DNA from: Lumbricus rubellus
Taxonomy: Eukaryota; Annelida; Clitellata; Crassiclitellata; Lumbricidae
Assembly (NCBI GenBank): GCA_945859605.1
Contig: OX243817.1
Location: 19,353,634 to 19,417,633 of the forward strand
Direction: 5' to 3'
Length of the DNA stretch: 64,000 nucleotides
The translations under genes were made by a program, and so were the position numbers. The notes under the pieces are model-generated. The model had not been told where the DNA came from and made no database searches. It was given only the letters and a program-made list of their open reading frames with translations. Below, in pieces: positions 24,906 to 37,273 of this stretch (its first letter is position 1; every line of letters begins with the position of its first letter).

Positions 24906-27667
24906 TTGAGCCTTTGTCTGTGATCCACCCAGTTGTCTGGAATGGGCTTCCACAGGAGCTACGTCTACTTTCTGGGGTTATTACTGAAACATTTTTTTTA
25001 TTAAACTCAAAACTGTTCTTTTTGCCATGCTAGAGTCGGGAGCGCTTCTGAGTAGTCCCCTCGAAGAAGTGCTATATAAATTCTTGAATGAATGAATATA
25101 ATGCCTTTGTCCAAAGGACTCAGATTAGGAATGTGGTTCTGCTCAAGAGTAATCATCAATGAGATTTGAAGGATCTTTTGTGGTAACGTACAAACATGGC
25201 AGGAAACCAATAACCTTGTTTAACACTTCAGCAATGAGCTGCATTGGCTTCACAGTCACTTAGTAGACACTCATCGTTAAAATGCTCACTTTCATAATAT
25301 TAGCATAACTGGTTGTTTTATTCACGCAACGGCTAGATCAATAAAGTTACATTATTAAATTATTAAATTTATTAAATTGTTGCTTGAACACAAATACTGT
25401 GCAGACTTTTAGAAATGTCTAATATAGAAGCACTGCATAATTATTTATGCATACATAACAACAAACCTAATCTGAGCAAACTGTTATGAATGTAAACTTC
25501 AGGGTTATTTCCAATTTATTTATTTAGCTGTTGTGATGCTAAGAGAAATGGTCAGTTTTAACGCAGTTTTGTTGCCACTTTACAAGAACACAATAACATA
25601 CAGGAAATTCCGTAGTACATAAATTACCTTGAGAGCAGATACTGCATCCCCATTTTTGTGGCAAGCCAGTCCAAGCTTATAGGAGACCTCGTTTATTAAG
25701 TTAACGTCTTCACCTTGCAAAGGTAATATAGCATTCATTTTATACAAATTAGATTGCAAGTATTAATTGAATGAAACTGTTGGTATCAAGTAAATATCCT
25801 TCCCAGCTAAGGGCCTAGATGCTTACAATAATATAATGCAACATAATATTCAGGAATATAAAGTTATAGGATCAAAATGCATTTAGCAAAATTTGGCCAA
25901 ATACAGGATATAGTATCCGATGTACTTACCTACTTATATAGTAGGCAAGTATTTAAGGTTACATTGTGGCAGCAAAGAAAGTCAAAGCTAAGATCAAAAG
26001 AAACTAGTAAGTAATGGAATATCTCAGCAACATTTCACAACTTCCAAGTAACACTCAGGATCATGCATCAGTCTTAAGCCCAGGTCTCCTTCTGCTAACA
26101 ACCTATGCTACTAACCTATGTAAATGTGTGCATAGCTACAGTACATTATTAACCATTTAGCTTTCAGTAGCTAGCACAGAAAATTTTTATTACTAAGGAA
26201 AATTTTGATTCGATGTTCCAAAAATCTCTGTAGAAACAGTTGTCAAGCACAGTCAAAAACTTTTGGCATCTTCATATAGGAAATTCCTAACTGAAATTGC
26301 TGCATATGTGAACCCATTTATTCCCTTAAGGTTTATGTGCACTTGCACATAGTAAGAGGTGGCTCGAATAACTCAAACACATATTATTATTATTATTATT
26401 ATTACTCTTACAAACATTTATAACACATGCAAGGTCACACAGAATACGAATCTGAGTCACTTCAGTGAACAGAGCTCTATATCAGTTATTAAAATGTCTG
26501 AAAGCCAATGTGTTTGGAGATGTTTGTCAAATGAATAACAAGGGATAGAGCATTGGACAAACATTGGTCGATGGTTCAGACGCTTAGGTGCAGCAACATA
26601 TGAAATGCAAAAGAGCTCATGACAGTGCTACATTGAGGTTCAACCAAGAAACCCAGGTTACAAGATGAACGCAGAATGTGTGGCAAAAGGTACTTAAGGA
26701 GATAGTAGTGGATGAACAGAAACAGGAGTGCTCATTATTATTATTATTATTATTATTATTGAGTTTTATATAGCGCACCTTCATGGTAATCTACTCAGAA
26801 GCGCTCCCAATCCAACAACGGCTAAATAAGGCAGTTTTTAAGTGAGAAAGGAACATAGTGGTGTGACCTCTAGGCACAAGGCGGAGTGCAATGGGAGCTC
26901 ATTCCAGATTCTAGGGCGAGCAACTGAGAAAGAGTGCCACTGCATTATATTAATTATGAGGGTTTATAGCTAAGACTTATGTCGTATTCTGAATTCTACA
27001 GGAAGCCAATGCAGCTGGCAGTTAAGGAATATGAATGACTCAGAACGAGACGATGCACAAGGCACCACAGGATCTTGCATAATCAAGACGAGAGCAAACA
27101 GGAGAGGTATGGTACCTTATGGAACATACTGCCCAGTTATAGAAACAAGATTTGCAAAGGTTTGTAAAGACAGTAGCGAACCGAATAACAACACGAATGA
27201 TAATTTATTTTTTTAAAGGTGATTATGATTAATCAATATGTTTAAAGTGACAATGAAGCACAAGTGGAGTATAAATTGTAAAAGAAAGCAGTGAACAGTG
27301 CCGTGCTTACTTTCTTCAGCTATGTTGAATGCCTTAGCAAAGTGCTCTAGGCTCTCGGTCATACATCCTTCATCCTGAAAATTCTGTGCTACTGCCGAAA
27401 AGACGCGAGTCAGCTCGGAACAGGCATCAACATGCATCAGCTGACCTGCGCTTGTCAACCACGATTTCCGACCTTTCGACAGTTTGTAGTATGCAGACAT
27501 GTTCTCCAATGCAGAAGTAAGGTCTCCTGAAGCAGCCATTCAACATTAACACATTGGCAGTCCACAGGACATTGAGTATTTGCTCTCAGCCTCTCATACA
27601 TGTATATATAATTTTATACATATGTGATTAATACATTTAAATGTTATATCTATGCAAGTAATTTATA

Positions 27668-27698
<31 letters not shown>

Positions 27699-28136
27699 TA
27701 CAGCCATGCATGTCCATCTGACTGATGCTACCAGATCTACGTAGACTGGTTCTTACACTTTGTCCCTTAGGTAGGGCTTGTCGCTCAGAATCACTCAATG
27801 CTACATTATCTGAGCTGTGACTGCTTCAGTGCTTCTTACTTGATATAGTATTGGCTCAACACCTTAACTTCTTAAAATTGTTCTTACTGCATAACAGAAC
27901 GAACCATTTATGAAACTTGTTATTATATTAAATGCATTCATGTCTTGTGCATTGTTTGAAACAATAAAATTTGATTTGAATTGAATTTGACTTGAATCTG
28001 AACCTAGCCGCACCACTACACGTCTCAGGCATCTGTTTCAGCAAAGTCCTGGTTCAGAAATGTTACTATGCCTGTAAGGTGTTGAGACTAAAGCATAGGC
28101 ATATTCTGACATGCAGACAACTTGCATGTATAATTA

Positions 28137-28179
<43 letters not shown>

Positions 28180-31100
28180 CTTACCCACAATCGCATATCT
28201 AAAGCCTGTGAGACCATGCAGCCGAAAGCATACCTCTTCTTTCAGCCGCGAGTCCAACATAGCAGTGTGCCTCAGCCGTCTTCTTTCCTTCGTCACCGTG
28301 AATAAGTTTGCTGAACTTCAGGCAATTTTCAAAGAAGTGGTCGCTAAGCCGGTCTTCTTTCGCCTGAAGAAACTTTGCCAGTGCAAAGTTGCAGCTATAG
28401 ACTTCCCCATAATCACCTGTAACAGAAGACTTTCGGAATTATTTTTACATTTTTTGTATAAGGCTTACTAAAAACAATTCCTTAGTTTGTGTTGGTGGTT
28501 CAAGAGATTTCTGGGCATTGTATCAGTGTACCACCATCCGTCTGTGAGTGACTGCTATACAGCAAGCCATAAGCCATTGGCTGTGGTCAAATAGCATGTC
28601 ATAGCCTATTGCCATTAATTACTCATTCTTAATTGCAGGTGCTGTAGGAACTCTTACCTAAAATAATGTTATCTGTCAACTCTAGACTAGCTGAGAATCA
28701 GTTGGACATCCCTGTGTGCATTAGATATTCACTGGTGACTCTTCTATTTATCTGAGCGATAATGTTTTCTAACAGATGAATTTAGTCTTTCTGTTCTTAA
28801 TATCGTTCAATAAATTGTTATACTGATTAATGTTCCTGGCATGATGCTATTTAAATTTCCTTAATGAATATATAAATAAATTTTCCTCATAAAACCCCAA
28901 AACCCAAAGCTACCACTGAATATTGTGTTTAACGGCAAGATGTATTCAAAAAGAAGTAATGAGCTCATCCATGCGTATTAACGGTATTTTATATATATAT
29001 ATAGCTTTGCGCCTGAATATTATGTATACACAATTATATGTATGTTATAATATATATATTTTTATAACATATGTTCCTCAATCCTCATATATACAGAGGA
29101 GCGCAAAACTTTCAAAGACACTGTACATTACAAGGCTTTAATTGGTGCATTGTTCTGGACATCTGTCACTGGATCCACTGTATGGAAGGTCTTCCTGACC
29201 AAGTGCTGTACTGCAGAATGCGCCATCTTTTGAGACATTTTACTCACATTGTTCAATGCCTATCTTTTTAAACTTTCATATAACCGTAATTTATTCTGTG
29301 GCTTAGTGGCTAATGTACACTGTGCATTGCCCTTCTCTTCAAGTACTGCTGAGTTACAGTGCTCTTAGCATACATACCCCTAGATATGAGTGCTGATGTT
29401 ACTTCAAACTATAGTATACTATTAGGGTAATAAACAGGTTCATTGCTGACTGCAGAAGAGATTAAAAAAAGGAGCAACTGGTTCACCTTGACGAATCGCA
29501 TCCTCAGACTCCTTCAGAAATCTTGACATCATCTCAAGCTTTGCACGCTGCTCTGCAAGTGGGATACGAAGCCAAAGAATTGAGTCCGGACCACCCTTCA
29601 AGCGGTTTTCAGCATCCTTGCTGACCAGATAGAAGATCTCTTCAAAGCTCTTGAAGTAGCCATTCTGCAGTACGTCAATGTAGACATTTTCTACGTGAGA
29701 TCGACGATGACTAGACAGTGATAGACAACATCCTGTGGCTTGTTATGACGAATCAAGTTAATTATGAACTGCGTCAAGCAAAATGACAGTGCTCAGGCGT
29801 ATTTAAAGTGAATTAGCTGTACCTGTAAACTTCACATTTCCTAACTCTTACTCTAAAGCTAAATGCTGAGAAATAGATTATTCACTAGCATTACTTGTTA
29901 ACCAGTCCCACAAATACTGCATGCCTAAGACTGTTTCTTATTTATACTTCCTGAGCACTAATTAATCATGTTATGGATTAGCAATTTACCTTAATAAACT
30001 GCAATGATCTAAGGCCTCAAGGTCTGGACTTGGCTTCAAATCCAAATTCCATAGTCTTGGCTATAATTAATCACACTCAGCTTGTATGTACAATTTTGCC
30101 AGCATGACATTTAATGATAATTTAATAAAACATGTAAATCCAAAGCTATCACTGAATATTGTATTTATCGGCAAGATGTAATCTAATCTTGGCCTGGCTT
30201 CGAGGCTGATATTTGGTTGAACCATGCATTCTGATTTAAACTATCATGTATGCTTTGTGTGAAAAATATTTTTAGAAACAGAGTGAAATAATAAAGGGGT
30301 GGTACAACCTAAGACATAATATGAATTTAATGTAAGCATGCATGTATATATATGTACATAATTATGGCAGGCGTATGAATAATAAATAATACTATAATTT
30401 ATAATTTTAAATTAATAATACTATAATTTTATAGCGTTCTTCTACTCAGAGCCGCTCCCAACTGCAGTGCAGACACTGAATTGAGTTTCATGCCGAAGCA
30501 CATGAGCAATTGTGAATGAAGCACTTGCCCAGGGTCTATGCGGAAGCTTGAGGTGGATTCGAACCCGCAACCTTCCGGCTCCAAGGCACCAAACATACCC
30601 CTACACCATTCCGCCCCCATAAGTTTTATTTAGCCGTGGTTGGGCCAGGAGCGCTTCTGAGTAGCATACCTTGAAGAAGCGCTATATAAATTTCCAAAAT
30701 AAATAAATAATATATAGGCCTAATCTGTGATTTTATTTATTCAGCTGTCAATTTTAAATTTAAAATGATAATAATGATTGTAGTTAATTGTCTGCAATAT
30801 TGTATAAATTTATGAAGGCATAAATCAGAAACTTTCTATATATAACTACCCAGCCTGGGAACCTGCAAATTTTTCCCTCCCTAGCTCTTGGCAGGCCTGC
30901 ACATAAATTGTTGTAATTATTGCCATTTTTTGACTTTTCACTTGCTCTAATTACAGGCTCCACTTTCTAATTCAGTTGTTTCATTTTCAGTCGCTGTAAA
31001 TTATTAGTAGAAAAAGAACCTGTTACTTTTCATTATTCCAATTAAAAATTTTATTTAGATAATAAAAACTTAAGGTTTTGGCCTCATTGGACAGTGGAAC

Positions 31101-33964
31101 AATATTGTATAAATTTAACTCAGTTGTGCAATCATAACATTTGGCCTTTCTGTTGAATTGTCCAGAAGACTAGAACAGACGCTGCATTTAGATTTCAAAA
31201 GCATGCATGACATCTACTAGTAAGTTCTGGAAGCTTTTATCAATAGTTATAAATGAAACCATGCAGTGACGTTGCAGAGACTACAAGACTTATCAGAGAC
31301 TTTCCATTTTACTTTTTGGTCTCCTGCTTTGTCATTCGAGGCAGCTTTTCTTCAAGCATTTGTCGTTGATTCTCCTTTGCACCCTTCATAATTGACAGAC
31401 GACTCTTGTTTCCTGTTCCATCTCTCGCCAGCTTTGCTGCCTCCTGACAAGTTGCCAACGCAATTTTCAGCAGTTCCCGGTTCTGCGCTTTCTGTAGATC
31501 TGGCCTAAGGTAGGCCTGGTAATTACTATTGACATATTCCGGCTGTAAAAAATAAAGTGCCATTTTTGTACTCTCCTTTTACATATTATATATTTAAATT
31601 ATATATATATATAAATTATATATATACTTATACATTATAATTATATGTATAAATATATATTAATATCTGCCCCACAGGCAGTGGTGTAGTGGGAGGGGGG
31701 AACGCGGGGGAACGCCGTTCCCCCACTTTTTTTCAGGGATAATGGAATATTAATAATAATACTACTAATAATATTATTATTATAAAGAGCGTTTCCCCAC
31801 TTCATTAAAGAGCGTTCCCCCACTTCATTTTTTAGGACTACACCACTGCCCACAGGTCTGTAACATAATTATCACAATTAATGTAATCTATCATTTTAAT
31901 ATTCTAAAGTATTCAACATGGGTTTTAATGTTAGTCGAATACAACTTGGACTGAGAAAAAGAATTCTTGGTAAAAAATTAGTGTTACCTAAATAGAAGCT
32001 TAATCGATTAAACAAATTCTTGCCTTTTATTGAAGGAAGTTGGATTGATGAAACGAATTCATGTCAAAGTTAGAAATTGAACTGACGAAAAAATGTGACA
32101 TTCTCCCTTGGGCGATTAATTTAGAATGCTGAAACAATTATCTAAGTCTAACTAATCTGTACCTTATTGTAAATAATTAGGCCTACATAAGGCCTAGAAA
32201 CTGCTCTCTTACTCCACTCAATAAATCGGTATACATGTAGCGAAAATATTTTTTTATAATCCGAACGTCTATAGCCACTGCAGCATGCTGATTCATCAAC
32301 TAATAAGACAAGTTTGTCAATTTCAGACATTCAGCCGATATAAATCATATTAGGCTATGTATACCGAATTATAGGCTATCTGTTTAACTTCCAAAGCGAT
32401 ATTACCTAAATGCAGTGTTTAATCTAGTCCCCGTCCTCTGGGGGGGGAATTCAGGTTTCTGGGGGGGGGAGACAATTGAGCGTCCGAAGGACGCTCGTGA
32501 GGCGCGTAGCGCCGAGACCGGGAGGGGGAGGGGTATGGGGAGGGGGACTGCCCCCTCCCAATCAGAAATTTTTGGAATTTCCACATTGCAATGGGAGCAT
32601 TTTATGGTGTCTTCTTAACATAAACCTGTACTTTTTGAGAGCCTCACCAGAAACTTTTGGAATTTCCACATTGCAATGGAAGCATTTTAAGGTGTCATGG
32701 TAACAAAAGCTGTAGGCCTACTTGTTCAGACCCTCATCAGAAACTTTTGGAATTTCCAAATTGCAATGGCAGCATTTTATGGTGTCATCTTAACAAAAAC
32801 CTGTACTTGTTCAGAGCCTCATCAGAAATTTTTGGAATTTCCACATTGCAATGGCAGCATTTTAAGGTGTCATCTTAACACTCATTTTAGCAGGATTGTG
32901 TCACATATTATAATAGTAAATATTTACTATAACCATATAATAGTAAATAATATTACGGTATATTATATTGTAACACAGTGGTTCCCAACCTTTTTTGACT
33001 GTCGGGCCACTTTTTCTAAGTTGGAGGACACGAGGGCAACTTTTTCTTAGCTAAAGGACACGAGGGCAACTTTTTCTTAGCTAAAGGACACGAGGGCAAC
33101 TTTTTCTTAGCTAAAGGACATTAGGGCATTTATGGGCCACAACGCTAAAATTTAGTTAACTAAAAGCATATAAAAATTGTTATAATTAATTCAAAGTAGA
33201 ATGTTTGATGTCTATAGACTTCAAACATGTATAAAATAATTTGAAATAGAAAATAATTATATGAATATCCTGTCAAAATTGTCAATTTGTTTCCATATAT
33301 TTTTGTTAATTCTTTGAGAGATGAGTGCCATTATTGAGGCTAGGCGGGCCATTTTGTGAGGCCTCGCGGGCCACTTTTGGCCCGTGGGCCACGGGTTGGG
33401 AACCGCTGTTATAACAGTTAATGTAATGCGATGATGTAAGCAGCAGCTAAAACTATTATCATTTTGCCAAATTTTCTGGAGGGATGTCATCTCTGTTTTT
33501 AGTTAGACAAAAATAGTGTTTATACAAACATATACAGTAAGTTATACTCATTGCAACATGATAGTATCATATATTATGTTAGTAAAATTAATAAGGTCAT
33601 TATTTATAATCATATTTGTAATATTAAATAATATTACCATATATTATAACACTTCATGTACAACAATGATGAAAACAGTAAAAAAACAATATCATTTTGT
33701 CAAATTTTTCTGGGGGGGGGGGGGAAATGTCAATCCTGGGGGGGGGGAACTTCCCCCCCCCCAGAGACGTCTAGATTAAACACTGACCTAAAGGCAACTT
33801 AGCATAACCTAACGACTAAAGAAAACTGGAAAATCTTCACGAAAAGTTCTACTTATTGCTTTAAAGCTTTCAAAGAAGAAACGAAGTGAAGGAATGCGAT
33901 TTCTTACAAGGCTTGGAAGGCTTGGGCCTCTCATAGACAAATTTTGATAACTCGAAGTCGACAT
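22167..33964 (-). CDS. TTC29: Tetratricopeptide repeat protein 29
   Basis: A cilia/flagella TPR protein; in mammals it is needed for the sperm axoneme. Exons in order: 33908-33964, 31313-31542, 29487-29710, 28234-28416, 27311-27526, 25628-25713, 24562-24653, 23602-23725, 22975-23212, 22167-22321. All have GT-AG ends and joined phases, giving 534 residues against 475 in human. Family block VDVLQNGYFKSFEEIFYLV matches the N-terminal region, followed by about five TPR-like helix pairs (for example YVGLAAERRGDLTSALENM and YDAIALTYQGQGKTDEAI) and an end similar to YLLSWKE (here RLLDWKE). The last exon adds a basic, Lys/Arg-rich tail (RRLLVYRLEKEEKAKEKKS) not recalled in human. The first exon is less certain: it was chosen because an acceptor TTTTTTACAG at 31543 precedes PEYVNSN and only 33908-33964 supplies a phase-0 donor with an ATG. 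A simpler start at 31563 is possible. Confidence 0.88.
24382..24523 (+). mobile_element. hAT MITE, GGGCTTAAAG family, copy 1
   Basis: The ends GAGGGCTTAAAG and CTTTAAGCACTG are flanked by an exact 8-bp duplication TGTATGGT. The 142-bp body repeats GTCCAGGCACTT and CCGTCCTGCCAC words. It lies in a TTC29 intron. Related copies are at 45065, 51205 and 58366. Confidence 0.85.
24851..25098 (+). mobile_element. AT microsatellite and L2-like LINE 3' end
   Basis: A TA dinucleotide array (about 24851-24906) leads into one frame reading PVVWNGLPQELRLLSG, the C-terminal motif of L2/CR1 reverse transcriptases. The 3' UTR GAGTCGGGAGCGCTTCTGAG ... GAAGTGCTATATAAAT and a TGAA repeat tail follow. The 3' UTR matches the tail of SINE family 1. 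It lies in a TTC29 intron in antisense. Confidence 0.7.
26738..26940 (-). mobile_element. L2-like LINE 3' end
   Basis: On the minus strand the frame reads FSVARPRIWNELPL, the usual RxWNxLP motif. It is followed by GGGAGCGCTTCTGAGTAG and CGCTATATAAAACTC and then an AAT repeat tail. Same family as 24907-25098. It lies in the TTC29 intron between the exons at 27311-27526 and 25628-25713. Confidence 0.7.
28138..28174. repeat. TA dinucleotide microsatellite
   Basis: About 17 TA units just downstream (minus strand) of the donor of TTC29 exon 4. Similar AT arrays occur near 3530, 23270, 27665, 31600 and 52985. Confidence 0.9.
30428..30620 (-). mobile_element. SINE family 1, diverged copy
   Basis: Reverse-oriented: ATAGCGTTCTTCTACTCAGA, then the body, B-box GGATTCGAACC at about 30555, and the head end CATTCCGCCCCCA. 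It is in TTC29 intron 2. The 3' tail beyond GCACTTGT is missing. Confidence 0.75.
30622..30715 (+). mobile_element. L2-like LINE 3' terminal fragment
   Basis: GGTTGGGCCAGGAGCGCTTC ... GAAGAAGCGCTATATAAAT with an AAT/AAATA tail, the same 3' end as 25028-25098. It abuts the inverted SINE at 30428-30620, giving a head-to-head pair that shares tail sequence. Confidence 0.65.
31679..31848. mobile_element. hAT MITE, 170 bp
   Basis: The ends CAGTGGTGTAGT and ACTACACCACTG are inverted and flanked by an exact 8-bp duplication CCCACAGG (31671-31678 and 31849-31856). The interior repeats GCGTTCCCCCACTT. It lies in TTC29 intron 1. Confidence 0.9.
32562..32880. repeat. Tandem repeat, about 87 bp x 4
   Basis: Units start near 32562, 32651, 32740 and 32823 with TTTTGGAATTTCCACATTGC and end with a GGTGTCATCTTAACA-like segment. 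Unit lengths vary slightly. The array is internal to the hAT-like element. Confidence 0.85.
32976..33408. mobile_element. hAT MITE nested in another element, 433 bp
   Basis: The ends CAGTGGTTCCCAACC and GGTTGGGAACCGCTG are flanked by TTGTAACA (32968-32975) and TTATAACA (33409-33416), 7 of 8 identical. Inside, a 34-bp unit with GAGGGCAACTTTTTCTTAGC is repeated three to four times (33000-33125). Same family as 40583-40921. Confidence 0.9.
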
Positions 33965-35294
33965 CGTGTGGTTGAACTTGGCTCTTAGGCCTGACTACGA
34001 ACCGATTGGTACTCCAAGAATAACGAAAATAAGCCTGTTCGAAAACATTAACGTTCATCCGTATTTATAGATAATTTATCTATAAGATATTTATTTGATT
34101 TAAATGATTATTAAGACGAAAGTATTCGTCGACGTTCATGAAGAATCATGATATGAACCAAACGCGACAAACGCCTCAGATCAAAAAAGTGAGTTCAAAA
34201 ATCAAAACCTTCCGAACATGCAAGGGATGCCACTCTGAATTTTAAAAAAGAACAAATCCGGTAGAAAAAGCTAGAAAAGGCTAGATTGACAATTTCTCTG
34301 AAAATAAATATGATTTTTCCATTTTTCCTGGAACTAATATCGATATCAGTCACAGATTTTTCGGTTGGAAAATTCTGACGACCTTACTCGTGCGATTATT
34401 AAAAGTTTGCTCTTCTCCTACCCGATAAAATTTCTTCATGTCATTTTTTTAGCCTTTCGCTCCAAAATTTACAATTTTTGGTCAAAATTAACACACCTTT
34501 CGACTTTTTCACGTCTTATGTGCATTTTCATCTTTTTAAAAAATAAATTTTTATGTAAAAAAAGTCGAAAAAACTGTCATGAGAAAAAATCTAAATCCTA
34601 ACAAAAAACACCTAGAAAGACCAAAAACCTTGAACTAGGGAGAAAAAGCTATAAGTGGTTTCGCAGCCTTCACTGATGTTGAAGTTTGCCGATTTAGAAT
34701 AGTAGCCTACCTGCAACTCTATAACAGTTACTACCAAGTACCAATCGTACGAAAAGGGGTTTTGGGTGAGACTATAGCGCATCTCAATTAAGATTTACAA
34801 AGGATTTGCCATTGACAATAGTTTTCTTCTCACTCAACAGATAGACGAACCAGTGCTCGAAATGGATTGTTGGCACCGCAACGCTCTCGGGTTGGCTTCG
34901 TGTCGGTTGAAGACCTACAATTTGCTCGTTAACCCTCTGAGCTCCCATAGCGAAAGTGAGAGAACTCTAAAATCCTGTGCAAAAACGCCCCTAACCCTGA
35001 GCTCCACGGAAAAAATAACAAACTTCAGAATGCACGTAAACTGAAATTGTAGCCTACTGTATCTGATAGGCATTTCTGTGTGAAGTTCCCACAGAAGTGA
35101 CATTTCAACCATAAAAATTTCACAGAAAATTTTCACAGCTGCTTTGGTTACATTTATATAAAATTAAATTGGACTAGCTAGGCCGGGTACTATTTAGTAC
35201 CATTATTTTAAAAAATTTAGTAATAGAATAAACAATCGAAACACTAAAGAAGGTCAACATATCTAAAAGATGTTAATTAGGCCTATAGGCTATT

Positions 35295-35526
35295 GTGGGG
35301 CGCGGTGTAGTGGGTACGTTCGTCACCTTCCAGCAGAAGGGTTGCAGGTTTGAATCCACCTCAAGTCGCCATGCAGGGACCTTAGGCAAGTCCTTCACTC
35401 GCAATTGCCCAGCACTTCGGCGTGAAACTCCGATGCAGTGTCCGCTCTGTAGTCGGGAGCGCCTCCGAGGCTCCGAGTAGTGTAGAAAGCATGAAGGGGC
35501 GCTATAACAAGTGCACATACAAACAA
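35295..35526 (+). mobile_element. tRNA-derived SINE, family 1, full length
   Basis: The best-preserved copy: head GTGGGGCGCGGTGTAGTGGG with A-box, B-box GGTTTGAATCC, body CTTCGGCGTGAAACTCCGAT, tail AAGGGGCGCTATAACAAGTG and end CATACAAACAA. Length about 232 bp. Confidence 0.9.
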
Positions 35527-36396
35527 CCGGAGTTTGTAGCGTATATTCGTATTTTTGTACACAAATTATAAAGACATGGTCATTAATCAAGCATATAAAA
35601 CATTATGCGTTCAACAAAATGAGAAAATAAATAGCACTGTTACACTGTGGTAACAATTACTGTTGATCGAGTAAGTGAAACTTGTTTAATTGAGTGCAGT
35701 TTTTTAACAGAGTTAGGCATTTTGATGTTCTGATATGACATCACATTTCTCAAACCCCTCTCCCTCATCACAAATGTGTGACCCACTCCCCAGGTGCATA
35801 AATGACGTCATTTATGGATGGTCCCTTAGTTGTGAAGGAATTATCAAACTAGTGTTGTACTGTATAATGTATTGTAACCCACCAGATAGCAGCTTGTTCC
35901 GCTGCAAATGACAACTAGAATTTTAGATCAGTAATAAGTTAATTTGCCAAATAATCTGCTTAATTATTTAAAAGATCGTTACCCCCCACACCCCATACAA
36001 TTTCTAAAGTATTTCACTCTACAATGAATTTTAGCAATTGTACGATATTCTGTTCAGTTTGTTATCTGCCGCATCATTGTTCAACTACTTCTTTGATTCT
36101 TCGGTGATCAACATATCAAGATCGGGAACTTCCTGTGAAGACTGCTTGAAGCCTTTAGTCCGTTTACTGCAAGGCTTCTCTATATTGTAAGAAACAAGCA
36201 AACAAAATCTGTTTCAATCGTCGCAAGTTTCAAAAACTGTCAGTGTCACTTCTAACGTATACAGTTTCAATAGGCAGCTTGAAAAGATAATTCAAGATTC
36301 CGTTTCAATAGCACACAAGGCTGAGCATGAACTTCATTGGTCATGTAACGTAAATAATGTTGTATTATGTCTTTTTCAGACCCAACAACAGTATGT

Positions 36397-36475
36397 ATGT
36401 ATGTATGTATGTATGTATGTATGTATGTATGTACGTACGTACGTACGTACGTACGTACGTACGTACGTACGTATG
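36397..36475. repeat. GTAT/GTAC microsatellite, left half
   Basis: Tandem ATGT units switch into ACGT (GTAC) units at about 36432, interrupted by a TIR element at 36476. The right half continues at 37274-37335. The array translates to artefactual Met-Tyr-Val-Cys and Thr-Tyr-Val-Arg repeats. Confidence 0.9.
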
Positions 36476-37273
36476 GGTTTACTATCAAAACCGCGCACAC
36501 AAAACCGCGCACACAAAACCGCGCACACAAAACCGCGATTCACAAAACCGCGCACCCTCAGAACCGCGCACGATCATTACCGCGCTTGTTTGCACATCTG
36601 TTCAAATTCAAAGTTGTAACGTTCGATGGGCTTCGAACATTCCTAACGACGATCCTAACCACTCTTGTTTGAGCATCTGTTAAAGCGGTGTCACGACAAC
36701 TGGTCTACATACAACTGGTCCAGCGCTCGAGAAATGGAAGCTGGATTAAATTATTTTAGAGGTGAAATGGAGGCTGGGTTGATGAAAAACGCAAAAGAAA
36801 TTGAGGCTGGATAAAGGTGATTTTACAGGTAAAATAGAAGCTGGATTAACGAAAATAACGGATGAGAAATGGAAGCTGGATGGATGTATTTTTAGATAAG
36901 AAATAGAAGCTGGATTGACAAAAACAACGCATGAGAAACGGAAGCTGGATGAAGCTATTTTAGATATAAAATAGAAGCTGGATTGACGAAAATAACGCAT
37001 GAGAAACGGAAGCTGGATGAAGCTAGTTCTATATTTTTATATCTGATATAGAATCTGGATTGACGAAAATAACGCATGAAAAACGGAAGGTGGATGAAGG
37101 TATTTTTAGATATGAAATAGAAGCTGGATGCATGTTGAAATACTTGAATGCGGTTATGATAGTGCGCGGTAATAATCGTGCGCGGTTTTGAGGGTGCGCG
37201 GTTTTGTGAATCGCGGTTTTGTGTGCGCGGTTTTGTGTGCGCGGTTTTGTGTGCGCGGTTTTGACCGGATACC
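36476..37273. mobile_element. TIR transposon with GCGCGGTTTTGTGT subterminal repeats, copy 1
   Basis: The 798-bp element starts GGTTTACTATCAAAACC and ends GGTTTTGACCGGATACC. Each end carries four to five copies of a 14-bp AAACCGCGCACACA word in opposite orientation, plus further paired motifs (CGATTCAC, CACCCTC, GATCAT). The centre is a decayed tandem array of about 65 bp with GAAGCTGGAT words. The flanks repeat GTACGTATG (9 bp), though this lies in a microsatellite. No protein is encoded; the Lys-Thr-Ala-His frames are repeat artefacts. A second, inverted copy is at 48806-49725 with an exact 8-bp duplication. Confidence 0.85.

Larger units (their letters stand above)
32413..33785. mobile_element. 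hAT-like element, 1.37 kb, host of a nested hAT
   Basis: It begins CAGTGTTTAATCTAG and ends with the exact reverse complement CTAGATTAAACACTG. Subterminal runs of G at the left and of G and C at the right follow the termini. The flanks ACCTAAATG and ACCTAAAGG are an imperfect duplication. Inside are a GC-rich segment (32479-32560), four copies of an 87-bp repeat (32562-32880), and a younger hAT at 32976-33408. No transposase frame is visible. It is in TTC29 intron 1. Confidence 0.75.

Noticed and set aside
32415..33050. Overlapping plus-strand open frames
   Set aside because: They follow an 87-bp tandem repeat and G-rich transposon termini; frames are periodic artefacts.
33870..34058. Independent 62-codon gene on the minus strand
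   Set aside because: No family match in that frame; the overlapping frame from the ATG at 33964 to a good donor fits TTC29 exon 1 better.
36357..36683. Open frames rich in Met-Tyr-Val-Cys and Lys-Thr-Ala-His repeats
   Set aside because: They are translations of the GTAT/GTAC microsatellite and the 14-bp transposon end repeats. No start context, splice logic or family match.
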